Assembly: GCF_019343195.1 (NCBI RefSeq)
Contig: NZ_RPHB01000002.1
Coordinates: 248,001 to 312,000 of the forward strand
DNA length: 64,000 nucleotides
DNA from: Arthrospiribacter ruber
GTDB taxonomy: Bacteria; Bacteroidota; Bacteroidia; Cytophagales; Cyclobacteriaceae
Direction: 5' to 3'
The notes beneath the pieces were generated by a model. The model searched no databases. It was not told the origin of the DNA and saw only the letters and a program-made list of their open reading frames with translations. Both the position numbers and the translations under genes were made by a program. Below, one piece after another: positions 9,342 to 17,603 of the stretch (position 1 is the stretch's first letter; each line of letters begins with the position of its first letter).

Positions 9342-10325
9342 ATGGAAAAAAGCACATCAATCCGGAATTACAGGGACATATTGATTAAATTTCAATCCTT
9401 ACTGGCATTGGTTATTTTATGTTTTGTACTGGCAATGATGACCGATATATTTTTCACCTCTTCGAATATGCTCAATGTCATGAGGCAGATAAGTGTCAAC
9501 ATCTGCATTTCTGTTGGAATGACTTTAGTGATCCTGACCGGGGGAATTGATTTGTCTGTCGGCTCTATTCTGGCCCTTTCCGGTGCTTTGACAGCAGGCT
9601 TTTTGAAATTCGGGCTTGAACTCCCTTTCTTCGATACCTTTATCGGCTTTACTATTTTTGGTGCTGTCCTGATCGGAATTCTTAGTGGAACTGCCCTGGG
9701 CACTTTCAATGGATTGGCCATAACTGTTTTCAGGGTTCCTCCTTTTGTGGCTACTTTAGCCATGTTAACTATTGCCAGAGGCTTTACCATGCTTTATACC
9801 AAAGGCTTCCCGATTTCCGGTCTGGGCCAGAACTATGCCTTCATAGGTACAGGGTGGCTTCTGGGCATACCGGTTCCTGTATGGATTGCCTTAACAGTTG
9901 TGGCCATTGCATTTTTTGTGACCAATAAAACCCGTCTTGGAAGGTATATTTATGCCATTGGGGGGAATGAGAGTGCCGCCCAGCTATCCGGAATAAACAT
10001 CAGAAAAATCAAAACCATAGTCTATGCCATAGCGGGTGGTTTGGCAGCTTTGGGAGGAATCATTGTCACTTCCAGGCTTGACTCCGCCCAACCCAATGCA
10101 GGAGCCAGTTATGAACTTGATGCGATTGCCGCTGTGGTAATCGGAGGAACTTCATTGTCAGGTGGAAAAGGTACAATAGGAGGAACTGTATTGGGTGCAA
10201 TAATCATAGGTGTCCTGAACAATGGGCTCGTCTTGTTGAACGTTTCTCCTTTCTGGCAGCAGGTAATCAAGGGTTTTGTGATTCTTTTGGCTATAATTAT
10301 TGACAAATCAAATACCAGGAAATAA
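9342..10325 (+). CDS. Sugar ABC transporter permease (RbsC-type)
   Basis: A 327-residue inner-membrane protein of the BPD_transp_2 family, with about eight to ten hydrophobic segments. The family signatures GGIDLSVGSILALSG (about residues 66-80), PPFVATLAMLTIARG (130-144) and VVIGGTSLSGGKGT (265-278) are all present. It forms the translocation channel with the double ATPase. The stop codon shares its last base with the start ATG of the kinase gene (TAATG at 10323-10327), so the transporter and kinase should be translated together. Confidence 0.95.
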   Translation: MEKSTSIRNYRDILIKFQSLLALVILCFVLAMMTDIFFTSSNMLNVMRQISVNICISVGMTLVILTGGIDLSVGSILALSGALTAGFLKFGLELPFFDTFIGFTIFGAVLIGILSGTALGTFNGLAITVFRVPPFVATLAMLTIARGFTMLYTKGFPISGLGQNYAFIGTGWLLGIPVPVWIALTVVAIAFFVTNKTRLGRYIYAIGGNESAAQLSGINIRKIKTIVYAIAGGLAALGGIIVTSRLDSAQPNAGASYELDAIAAVVIGGTSLSGGKGTIGGTVLGAIIIGVLNNGLVLLNVSPFWQQVIKGFVILLAIIIDKSNTRK

Positions 10326-11821
10326 TGACCCCCAACACAAAGCACATACTTTCTATTGACCAGGGATCAAGCGGAACAAAGGCCATCATTTTTGATAGTC
10401 AAGCTAATTTGGTCTGTAAGTTTTCTACTCCATTGTCTACACTTTATCTCAAAGAGGGTTTTGTTGAACAGGATCCGGAATTGATCTTTTCCAACGTCCT
10501 TGAAGCAGTGGAAGGATGTCTTGAAAATTTCAGGTCCAAAGGGAATGACCCGGCATCCATCTCTTGTATTGGTATTTCAAATCAGAGAGAAACATTTGTG
10601 CTTTGGGATGAAAATGGAAAACCTCTTTACAATGCCATATCATGGCAATGTAAAAGGTCTATTCAGATCTGTGAAAAGTTAAACCAAAATGAAGTATTCG
10701 CAGAAACCGTCCAAAGGAATACCGGACTCATCATAGATCCTTATTTCTCAGGCACTAAATTGAAATGGCTTAGGGAAAATGTTCAGGATATCAAAAAAGC
10801 AATAGAAGCTAAAAAAGTATATTTTGGCACCATAGATACTTGGCTTTTGTTCCGGCTTACCAAAGGAGAGTCCTATCTTACAGACTATACAAATGCTTCC
10901 AGAACTCTACTTTTCAACTTACATGATTTAAGCTGGGACAAATCAATTTTGGAAAGTTTGGGTCTTTCTGATATAATCTTACCACAAGCAGTTCCTTCAT
11001 CGCATTATTTTGGAAGTTCCGATTGCAATGGTTTATTCAAGAAGGAAATCCCTATTACAGGCATGATAGGCGATTCACATGCGGCCGCATTTGGGGAAGG
11101 GTGCTTTTCAGCAGGAACTGCCAAGGCAACAATGGGCACCGGTTGTTCGATCATGATGAATATTGGTCCTGCCTTTAAACCTTCAAAAAACGGAATGGTA
11201 ACTACAATCTGCTGGAGTACGGAGAACAGAGTGGATTTTGCGATGGAGGGCATCATTGTTTCCTGCGGTGCTACTATTGAATGGTTGAAGAATGAACTGA
11301 ATCTATTTGAAAACAGTGTCACTACCAATGATATGGCCCGAAATGTAGAAGACAATGCCGGAGTTTATTTAATCCCTGCATTCAGTGGCCTGGGTGCCCC
11401 CCATTGGCAGATGAACCGAAAAGCTTCAATTTCAGGGTTAACATTTGGGGTGAATAAAAACCATATTGTCCGTGCAGCTTTAGAGTCGATCCCTTACCAG
11501 ATCAAAGACATTGTACAGGCAATAAAAGAAGATACTGGCATTGATCTTGAAAACATCATGGTAGATGGCGCCATCAGTAGCAATACCTTTGTGATGGAGT
11601 TCTTGGCTTCTCTGTTAAAAAAGTCCTTAAAAACCTTGGCTATGTTTGATGTCTCTGCACTTGGGGCAGCGATGATAGCTGGGCTTAAAAGCGGGCTATA
11701 TAAAGATTTGGATGAATTGAAAAAGCTGAACAAGATCAAGCAGGAAATAAAACCATCACTTCCCAATGAATTAATGGACAGGTATTACGGCGAATGGAAA
11801 ATCGCCTTATCCAAAATCTAA
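10325..11821 (+). CDS. FGGY-family carbohydrate kinase (glycerol kinase-like)
   Basis: The 498-residue kinase starts with the phosphate-1 loop DQGSSGTKA (Asp12) and has the GlpK-like substrate residues Gln87-Arg88-Glu89 and Trp107, with Tyr140 in DPYFSGTKLKW. The catalytic base is Asp250, but it lies in GDSHAA rather than the GDQQAA of glycerol kinases. That substitution, and the operon with an isomerase and transketolase, argue that the substrate is a ketose (ketose to ketose phosphate) rather than glycerol. Automated naming would probably call it glycerol kinase. It is the last gene of the operon and overlaps the permease gene by one base. Confidence 0.88.
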   Translation: MTPNTKHILSIDQGSSGTKAIIFDSQANLVCKFSTPLSTLYLKEGFVEQDPELIFSNVLEAVEGCLENFRSKGNDPASISCIGISNQRETFVLWDENGKPLYNAISWQCKRSIQICEKLNQNEVFAETVQRNTGLIIDPYFSGTKLKWLRENVQDIKKAIEAKKVYFGTIDTWLLFRLTKGESYLTDYTNASRTLLFNLHDLSWDKSILESLGLSDIILPQAVPSSHYFGSSDCNGLFKKEIPITGMIGDSHAAAFGEGCFSAGTAKATMGTGCSIMMNIGPAFKPSKNGMVTTICWSTENRVDFAMEGIIVSCGATIEWLKNELNLFENSVTTNDMARNVEDNAGVYLIPAFSGLGAPHWQMNRKASISGLTFGVNKNHIVRAALESIPYQIKDIVQAIKEDTGIDLENIMVDGAISSNTFVMEFLASLLKKSLKTLAMFDVSALGAAMIAGLKSGLYKDLDELKKLNKIKQEIKPSLPNELMDRYYGEWKIALSKI

Positions 11822-12146
11822 GCATTAAAAATCTCAAAACTATTACATCAAATTGCCCGGAGTACCTAATGGCAACAGTTGTATTGACATCTACCTAATG
11901 ATCACAAGTAGGGCTTGCTGAAAAATAAAATACTTGTCAAACGGGGTATTCATCAAAATTTAAAGCATTTATTCTCCAGTTGGCGTTTTTCAGCAGACCC
12001 TAGGTACTATTTTCAGCACAGTGGTCCATGAAATCCAAAAGTTCAGGAATTGTTATGGTATTTGGACCAGAGAACAAATGAGAATACATTTAAACGGTGA
12101 ATTTAATTTATTCAACCAACGATTCAGGAAGATGCTTACTGTTCCT
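11822..12146. other. Intergenic region between the convergent halves of the sugar locus
   Basis: There is no gene. The centre is occupied by a 90-bp element with terminal inverted repeats (11911-12000); the remaining sequence shows no clear terminator hairpin. Confidence 0.5.
11911..12000 (-). mobile_element. 90-bp MITE-like element, copy 1
   Basis: The left end GGGCTTGCTGAAAAA (11911-11925) and the right end TTTTTCAGCAGACCC (11986-12000) are inverted repeats with two mismatches. The element is flanked by TA on both sides (11909-11910 and 12001-12002), as expected for a TA target duplication. It encodes nothing. Its reverse complement matches 24177-24266 with roughly 10-11 differences in 90 bases, counted by eye. 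It is a non-autonomous element, probably moved by a transposase encoded elsewhere. Confidence 0.75.
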
Positions 12147-13346
12147 TTATTTAAAGAACAGCGTGGATAATTCGATTAAATACTGTCTCCACTCCAACCA
12201 GGTATGTAAACCCTCAGTTTCTCTGTAAACGTATTCCAATCCCAGCTCATCATAAAGCTTCCTCAGTTCTGTAACGGTTTCGAATAGAAAGTCATCTTTT
12301 CCGATTCCGATCCAATACAACTTGGGCTGGCTTGCTATCAATCCCTTCAATTCATTTATATGTTGTTCCTCGTCATAGGATACCGGAGAATCGCTGAAGG
12401 AACTGAACAGTCCCATACTCATGACACCTATGTAGCTGAACATTCCGGGGTTTGAATTGGTGATGTTTTGAGTTTGATAACCTCCCATAGAAAAGCCCGT
12501 TATGGCCCTGTGATCAGGATCTGCAATAACCCGAAAGTTAGATTCTATGAATGGAATCACATCATGTAGGAAGCTTTCTTCAAACTTTTTGGAAGCCATA
12601 GCACCTATACCGGCATTGAGCTTAGGGCTTTGGCCGAGTGGGGAATCCAAAGGTGCCGCCACTGCATCTGGATTGCCATTGGTAATGACTACAATCATGG
12701 GTTCCGCCTTTCCGGAAGCGATAAGGTTATCCAAAATGTAATTCGCCCGACCTCGATTGACCCATCCTTCTTCATCTCCCCCACCCCCATGCAACAAATA
12801 CATAACAGGATAACTTTTTCCATCTGTTCCATAGTCCGGTGGAGTATATACATGCATCCTTCTTTGGGTGCCCAGTATGGCAGACTGGTACCAAACAGCT
12901 GTTACACTTCCATGGGGAACGTTTTTGGTGGCCATAATATCCCCCAATTTCCCCGGCACCAAAAGCCTGTTTTCGATCCAAACTCCATCCCTTGTTACTG
13001 CCGGGTTGGAGGGATCAAGTGTAAAGGTACTGTCAACAATAAATCGGTATTCGTACATATTTGAAGCAAGCGGGCCGACCTTGAGTTCAAAAATACCTTC
13101 TCCGTTTTTAGTCATGGGTATAGGGGTAATCTCTGGTGTGAAGGTACCGACAACGCTCACTTGTCTTGCATTAGAAGCTTTAATTCTAAACACCACTGAA
13201 TTATCCGGAAGCACTTCTGGGGAACGCAAAGTACTTTCCTGTTGGGCTGGGGAATTAAAAATCACAGCAAAAACCGAAATACAAATTGAAAAAATTTCAA
13301 AGAAATATTTGAATTTACTTTTTGGGCTTGAAAGATCTGCTTTCAT
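12147..13346 (-). CDS. Secreted esterase with N-terminal CBM48-like domain and CE1/esterase D-like domain
   Basis: A 399-residue exported protein: a signal region ends near the AQQ at about residues 34-37, then a beta-sandwich domain (about 45-130, with VSVVGTFTP and MYEYRFIVD) related to CBM48/isoamylase N domains, then an alpha/beta-hydrolase of the esterase D/feruloyl esterase type. The nucleophile elbow is GFSMGG, a likely catalytic Asp is in GIGKDDFLF and the His in LHTWLEWR. This architecture is common among CE1 acetylxylan and feruloyl esterases of Bacteroidota. It ends the minus-strand SusCD gene set, so it probably removes ester-linked groups from the target glycan. The start could also be a few codons downstream. 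Confidence 0.85.
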   Translation of the reverse strand: MKADLSSPKSKFKYFFEIFSICISVFAVIFNSPAQQESTLRSPEVLPDNSVVFRIKASNARQVSVVGTFTPEITPIPMTKNGEGIFELKVGPLASNMYEYRFIVDSTFTLDPSNPAVTRDGVWIENRLLVPGKLGDIMATKNVPHGSVTAVWYQSAILGTQRRMHVYTPPDYGTDGKSYPVMYLLHGGGGDEEGWVNRGRANYILDNLIASGKAEPMIVVITNGNPDAVAAPLDSPLGQSPKLNAGIGAMASKKFEESFLHDVIPFIESNFRVIADPDHRAITGFSMGGYQTQNITNSNPGMFSYIGVMSMGLFSSFSDSPVSYDEEQHINELKGLIASQPKLYWIGIGKDDFLFETVTELRKLYDELGLEYVYRETEGLHTWLEWRQYLIELSTLFFK

Positions 13347-13414
13347 ATTGGTGCATTTTGAAGCTGGAAAGAATTGCTAATCTTGAAAACAACAGAAATA
13401 TTTTCATTTTTGAG

Positions 13415-14851
13415 TTAAGGGACTATTGTTACGATTACCCTTTTATACCTGGACAAGGCCGGAGTTCCTTTGTCTGTTACCCGGAGTATAAAATGAACCG
13501 TTTCAGGCTTCTGCACCACCGGAGCTTCAATTGTATGGACATTGTATAGATTTTCGGAATAGGGCCTGAAATCAATGTCTTTTTGATATGACCCAACTTC
13601 CTTATACTGAAACCACCAATAACTCAAATTGTCTCCATCTGGATCATATGTCCCACTGGCATCCAAACTAAAAACCTCACCTGACTTCACCGTAAATTTA
13701 TCAGGGTGTCCCAAAGCGGGTACAGGTGGATGGTTTGCATTTTCAAAATTTTTAACTGTCCAATCCATCCTTGCAGCAAAATCATTCTGAAAATCATCTC
13801 TCCAACGCCATAGCGTCACAAAATTATCTGAAAAAGCAACAGTATCCTTTCTTATCGCTCTACCATATTGATTAAAAACCCTTGGACTAAAAGTATCCTC
13901 AGCATTCGTCCAAATGGGTCTGGTTTCCGGTTCCATAGGTACTCCTCCGGTAAACCTTGAATCGCTGTTCCCTTGAAATTCGGGAGTGTATAATTCATAT
14001 CTTCCGCCCCATCCTCCCCAATCTGGGTGTTCGGGATTGTTCAGACCATTTGGGATTACATTTAACCACGAGGGGGTATCCCCTTCCAATCCGTATGCCA
14101 CATCTGGGTAAAGAGACCCTAGGGGCCCATGCCCTTGCTGAATATTGGTAGCGAGCCATTCGTTGCTGATAGTGGTATTATCGATACCCTCCACTACTTG
14201 ATTGATGGCTCTCCAGGTAGCATTGGCATAGGATCCAGGACTAACTATATAGGCCAATCCGGGAAATTCCTTCCTCATCCATGATCCAGAGTCGTCCTGA
14301 TCCGATATTGTATACACCATCATTTTATTGATGAGTTTTTCTGCTTCCTTTTTTGTTCGTGTTTCCCTGATTTTCCAAAGTGCCTGAGCCAGAGTATTTG
14401 GTCCCCCCCAAACAGAAACATGAACAGGTCTATCATCATTTTTTTCGAGAATTTTAATGATGAGTTCGGAACCCTCAGAGTCCTTCCCATCACCTACTCC
14501 TTCCATGCCATAAACCGGCAATCCTTTTGAGACCAGAGATTTCAAGTGAGCTGCTTCAGGAAAGTCTTTGTGGTGCAGGAGCAGGTTTGGCTGTACCCTT
14601 CCATAGGCATCCAAGATTTCATGTATAGTTTCCGGGGCAACTCTGGATTTCTGGTGGACAGAAGTAGTAGCGATAATTGCTTCTATATCAATTTCATTTG
14701 AATATAGTAATAACCTGATCAAAGTTTGCGCATCGTCCGGATCAGCTTCAATATCTGTCAGCACCACCAGCCTATGTTTTGGGGTGGATTGCCCAAACAA
14801 ATGCAGGTTTACAGAAACTAAGACAATTGTCAGTATAAATATCTTTCTCAT
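13415..14851 (-). CDS. DUF1593 / Sde182-type nucleoside-hydrolase-like protein
   Basis: The 478-residue protein starts at the ATG giving MRKIFILTIVLVSVNLHLFGQ, a clear signal peptide; longer starts would run into the upstream esterase gene. The mature N-terminus carries TDIEADPDDAQTLIRLLLYS, which resembles the Asp-rich calcium site of nucleoside hydrolases and defines DUF1593. The C-terminal part from about residue 390 (DASGTYDPDGDNLSYWWFQY) is the PKD-like Sde182 C-terminal domain. The founding member was described as a cellulose-binding protein; the reaction is not established, though a ribosidase-like glycosidase is plausible. It lies between two esterase genes in the same orientation. 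Confidence 0.85.
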   Translation of the reverse strand: MRKIFILTIVLVSVNLHLFGQSTPKHRLVVLTDIEADPDDAQTLIRLLLYSNEIDIEAIIATTSVHQKSRVAPETIHEILDAYGRVQPNLLLHHKDFPEAAHLKSLVSKGLPVYGMEGVGDGKDSEGSELIIKILEKNDDRPVHVSVWGGPNTLAQALWKIRETRTKKEAEKLINKMMVYTISDQDDSGSWMRKEFPGLAYIVSPGSYANATWRAINQVVEGIDNTTISNEWLATNIQQGHGPLGSLYPDVAYGLEGDTPSWLNVIPNGLNNPEHPDWGGWGGRYELYTPEFQGNSDSRFTGGVPMEPETRPIWTNAEDTFSPRVFNQYGRAIRKDTVAFSDNFVTLWRWRDDFQNDFAARMDWTVKNFENANHPPVPALGHPDKFTVKSGEVFSLDASGTYDPDGDNLSYWWFQYKEVGSYQKDIDFRPYSENLYNVHTIEAPVVQKPETVHFILRVTDKGTPALSRYKRVIVTIVP

Positions 14852-14870
14852 GTAAAAAAAATGTATGTCA

Positions 14871-15740
14871 TCATTCTCTGTAAATATAACCTTTGGACAC
14901 AAATTCCAATACATCAGGGAGAGCTTCCTGCCAGTATTTCCAGGTATGGTCGCCGTCTCTGACTCTGAACTGATGAGGTATTTCATTCTTCTTCATAGCT
15001 ATATGCAGCAAACTATTCCCTTCATAAAGGAAATCATCATCACCACAGTCCAGATACCACCTTACAGCACTTCTATTTTTTTCAGGTAAGTCTTCAACCA
15101 TAGACAATGCATTATGCTTTCTATAATAGGTTCTCATTTGGCCATCTGATACACCTGCATTTTGAGAAGAATAACCTGCTTTTGCATCTTCAAAAGTAAG
15201 AGGACCGATATAAGAACTCAAAGGGCAAGCCGTCTGAAAAAGGTCCGGGTGTCTTAATGCATACATGAGCGTTCCTCCTCCTCCCATGGACAAACCAGCT
15301 ATGGCCCTGAATCTTTTACCTTTCTTTACCCGGAATTTTTCTTCAACGTGAGGGATAAATTCATCAAAGAAAAAATCTTCATACCTCCAGGTATTGTCAA
15401 TACTATTGAAATATCCCCCCTTGTCCGTTTCAGCATGAGGCATTACAATTATCATTGGACTTACAGTACCATTTGATATTCCTTCATTAGCTGTATGTTC
15501 CAGCTTCCCATATTGGATCCAACCGGTATGGTCATCATTGGCCCCATGAAGCAGGTATAAAATGGGATAATCTCTTTCTGATGTGTTGTATCCGGGGGGC
15601 AAGTATACGGAATACTTTTTTGATTTATTAAGAATCTCGCTTTCAATGGTCTGGTTATCATACACAATTCCTGTTTGGCTATAAGAATTAATAGCAATAA
15701 AAACCAGAAACAGCATGAGGGGGATTTTCAACTTTAACAT
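14871..15740 (-). CDS. Secreted CE1/esterase D-like esterase
   Basis: A 289-residue protein beginning MLKLKIPLMLFLVFIAINSYSQ, a typical signal peptide; an in-frame ATG at 15767 would only add nine residues ahead of it. It is a single alpha/beta-hydrolase domain: oxyanion region LYLLHGANDDHTGW, nucleophile elbow GLSMGGGG, acid in DCGDDDFL and His in RDGDHTWKYW. Feruloyl and acetyl esterases of CE1, S-formylglutathione hydrolases and Ag85-like enzymes share this fold; the signal peptide and SusCD context favour a polysaccharide side-chain esterase. It is encoded 19 bases upstream of the DUF1593 gene. Confidence 0.87.
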   Translation of the reverse strand: MLKLKIPLMLFLVFIAINSYSQTGIVYDNQTIESEILNKSKKYSVYLPPGYNTSERDYPILYLLHGANDDHTGWIQYGKLEHTANEGISNGTVSPMIIVMPHAETDKGGYFNSIDNTWRYEDFFFDEFIPHVEEKFRVKKGKRFRAIAGLSMGGGGTLMYALRHPDLFQTACPLSSYIGPLTFEDAKAGYSSQNAGVSDGQMRTYYRKHNALSMVEDLPEKNRSAVRWYLDCGDDDFLYEGNSLLHIAMKKNEIPHQFRVRDGDHTWKYWQEALPDVLEFVSKGYIYRE

Positions 15741-15858
15741 AGGATTTGGTTTAAAAGGAAAAGACAAATGATCTGATCATAACCCACAGAAGGGGACTAA
15801 GAAGAAAGGTGAAGAATTCCCTCACCTTTCTTGAATTAAACAGGTTGGTGGAAATGAG

Positions 15859-17592
15859 TTAATAACCTGGATTCTGTTGTAATGTACCTCTACTGATATC
15901 TATCTGAAATAGCGGTATTGGGTATACATTATTTGTACCTGGATTAAATGCTGCTCCTTGATAAGCCTGTGTTCTGATCTGACTTTCATAATTAATAAAG
16001 TCATTCAGGTATTCGTTAGCCACACCCCATCTTACCAAATCGAAAAACCGGTGTCCTTCAAGACCCAATTCAAGCTTTCTTTCAAAATAGAGTGCTTTTC
16101 TTGCCTCAATTTGGCTTGAAAATGCGATATGACCCGGAGGATAAACATCTACCTGGTAATTGGCAGCTGCCGAACCATCCTCATAAGTAACATATTCACT
16201 GTTTTTTGCTCTTTCCCTGATCATATTGATATAATCACGTGCAAGGTCAAGGTTACCCAGTTCTATTTCTATTTCGGCCGCCCATAAGATGACTTCAGCA
16301 AAACGGATATAATTATAGTTATTTGCAGTTAACCCGGTCGTCCATTGACCAACCTCTGTGAAAAGTCCTTCCTGCGATTTTTTATAAAGTTGTTTTTTGG
16401 GAGTGTAAGGCCCTCCATAATTTTGATCTCTGATCCAGTCTCTACCTGGATGTAAACCCCAATCAAAAAACGGTATACCTCTTCTACCTACAGTCCAGTC
16501 AAGCCTTGGATCAAGTGGACCGTTATCCAAATCAAAAGGATCAGTTGAAGCAAGGCCATCATCACTTTTTACAGCATTTTCAGGACTGTTATAACTTCCA
16601 TCCAACATTGGAAGACCATTGCTGTCAACCCTAAAGGAATTAACAAATTCCTGGGAAGGCTGAAAGAACCCACAGCAAGAACCAGGACCTCCATACGGGA
16701 AATTCAGGATTTCGCCATACCCTGCATTCCATCCACCTGAACCATCATTGGCCGAATATTGCCAAGCAAAAACAGACTCCGCAGAATTATTATGCTCAAT
16801 ATCGAAGTTATCACTAAAATTATCAATTAAAGCATATTTGACACCCATAGGGTTCACGCCATTGTTGATGATTGCTTCCACTATGGGTTTAGCTTCCTGA
16901 AATTTCTGTTGATAAATAAGCGCTTTAGCCAACATTGCACCAGCGACCCATTTATTGACCCTTCCGACTTCCCCCATACTTTCCGGCAAATTTTCATAAC
17001 CAAATCTTAAATCAGCCTCTATTAAGGGCCAAATATCCTGATCGTTGGGCACATAGTAACCTTCTGTATCTTCATTTAGGTAGGGGACATTCCCCCAAAG
17101 CCTTTTGGCTTCAAAGTGATAATGTCCTCTTAGGGTAACGGCCTGACTTCTAATTCTCAAAATAGTTGCTTCATCCTCCCCTTCGATAGTATTCAAGAGG
17201 TTGATCAGTGTATTTGTTCTTGCAATACCATCATAAACTATTCTCCACTTTCCATTAAAGATATCGTTTGCCGCATCCATGGAAAATGTCTGAACCTGGG
17301 CAACAAGAGCATTATCACCTGCATCGGAACCCTTATTTGCTTCACCTCCGGCGATGCTTCCATAAATCCAGTTGGATGAAGCTGAATTCCAACTTGTCAC
17401 ATTTTGTGAAGTACCATCCAGATTTGAATATACTCCGATCAACAATTTTTCAGCTCCGGCAACATTCCTTAGGACATTTTCATCCAGGGTACCAATAGGG
17501 TTCACACGAAGGAAGTCATCACTGCAGGAATAAGATAATATCAGTGCTCCTGCTATAAATAAGGTAAATATTTTTTTATGTAAATTTTTCAT
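15859..17592 (-). CDS. SusD/RagB family outer-membrane glycan-binding lipoprotein
   Basis: A 577-residue surface lipoprotein. The signal peptide ends in LSYSC with lipidated Cys23, followed by the SusD N-terminal block DFLRVNPIGTLDENVLRN. The C-terminal hallmarks are the helix REKAL-type segment (QIEARKALYFERKLELGLEGHR is the region near 505-525) and FDLVRWG, then NVYPIPLFQID and NPGY at the very end. TPR-like helices lie in the middle. It acts as the lid of the TonB-dependent SusC channel encoded 11 bases upstream and captures the oligosaccharide. The length and motifs are normal. Confidence 0.95.
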   Translation of the reverse strand: MKNLHKKIFTLFIAGALILSYSCSDDFLRVNPIGTLDENVLRNVAGAEKLLIGVYSNLDGTSQNVTSWNSASSNWIYGSIAGGEANKGSDAGDNALVAQVQTFSMDAANDIFNGKWRIVYDGIARTNTLINLLNTIEGEDEATILRIRSQAVTLRGHYHFEAKRLWGNVPYLNEDTEGYYVPNDQDIWPLIEADLRFGYENLPESMGEVGRVNKWVAGAMLAKALIYQQKFQEAKPIVEAIINNGVNPMGVKYALIDNFSDNFDIEHNNSAESVFAWQYSANDGSGGWNAGYGEILNFPYGGPGSCCGFFQPSQEFVNSFRVDSNGLPMLDGSYNSPENAVKSDDGLASTDPFDLDNGPLDPRLDWTVGRRGIPFFDWGLHPGRDWIRDQNYGGPYTPKKQLYKKSQEGLFTEVGQWTTGLTANNYNYIRFAEVILWAAEIEIELGNLDLARDYINMIRERAKNSEYVTYEDGSAAANYQVDVYPPGHIAFSSQIEARKALYFERKLELGLEGHRFFDLVRWGVANEYLNDFINYESQIRTQAYQGAAFNPGTNNVYPIPLFQIDISRGTLQQNPGY

Positions 17593-17603
17593 AATTAGAA
17601 AGT

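Noticed and set aside
10325-11821. Calling the kinase glpK
   Set aside because: The glycerol-site segment differs (GDSHAA) and the operon has no glycerol facilitator or glycerol-3-phosphate dehydrogenase.
12868-13380. 170-codon plus-strand ORF opposite the esterase gene
   Set aside because: It is a shadow of the esterase gene on the other strand; the esterase frame carries a complete catalytic triad and the shadow has no family pattern.
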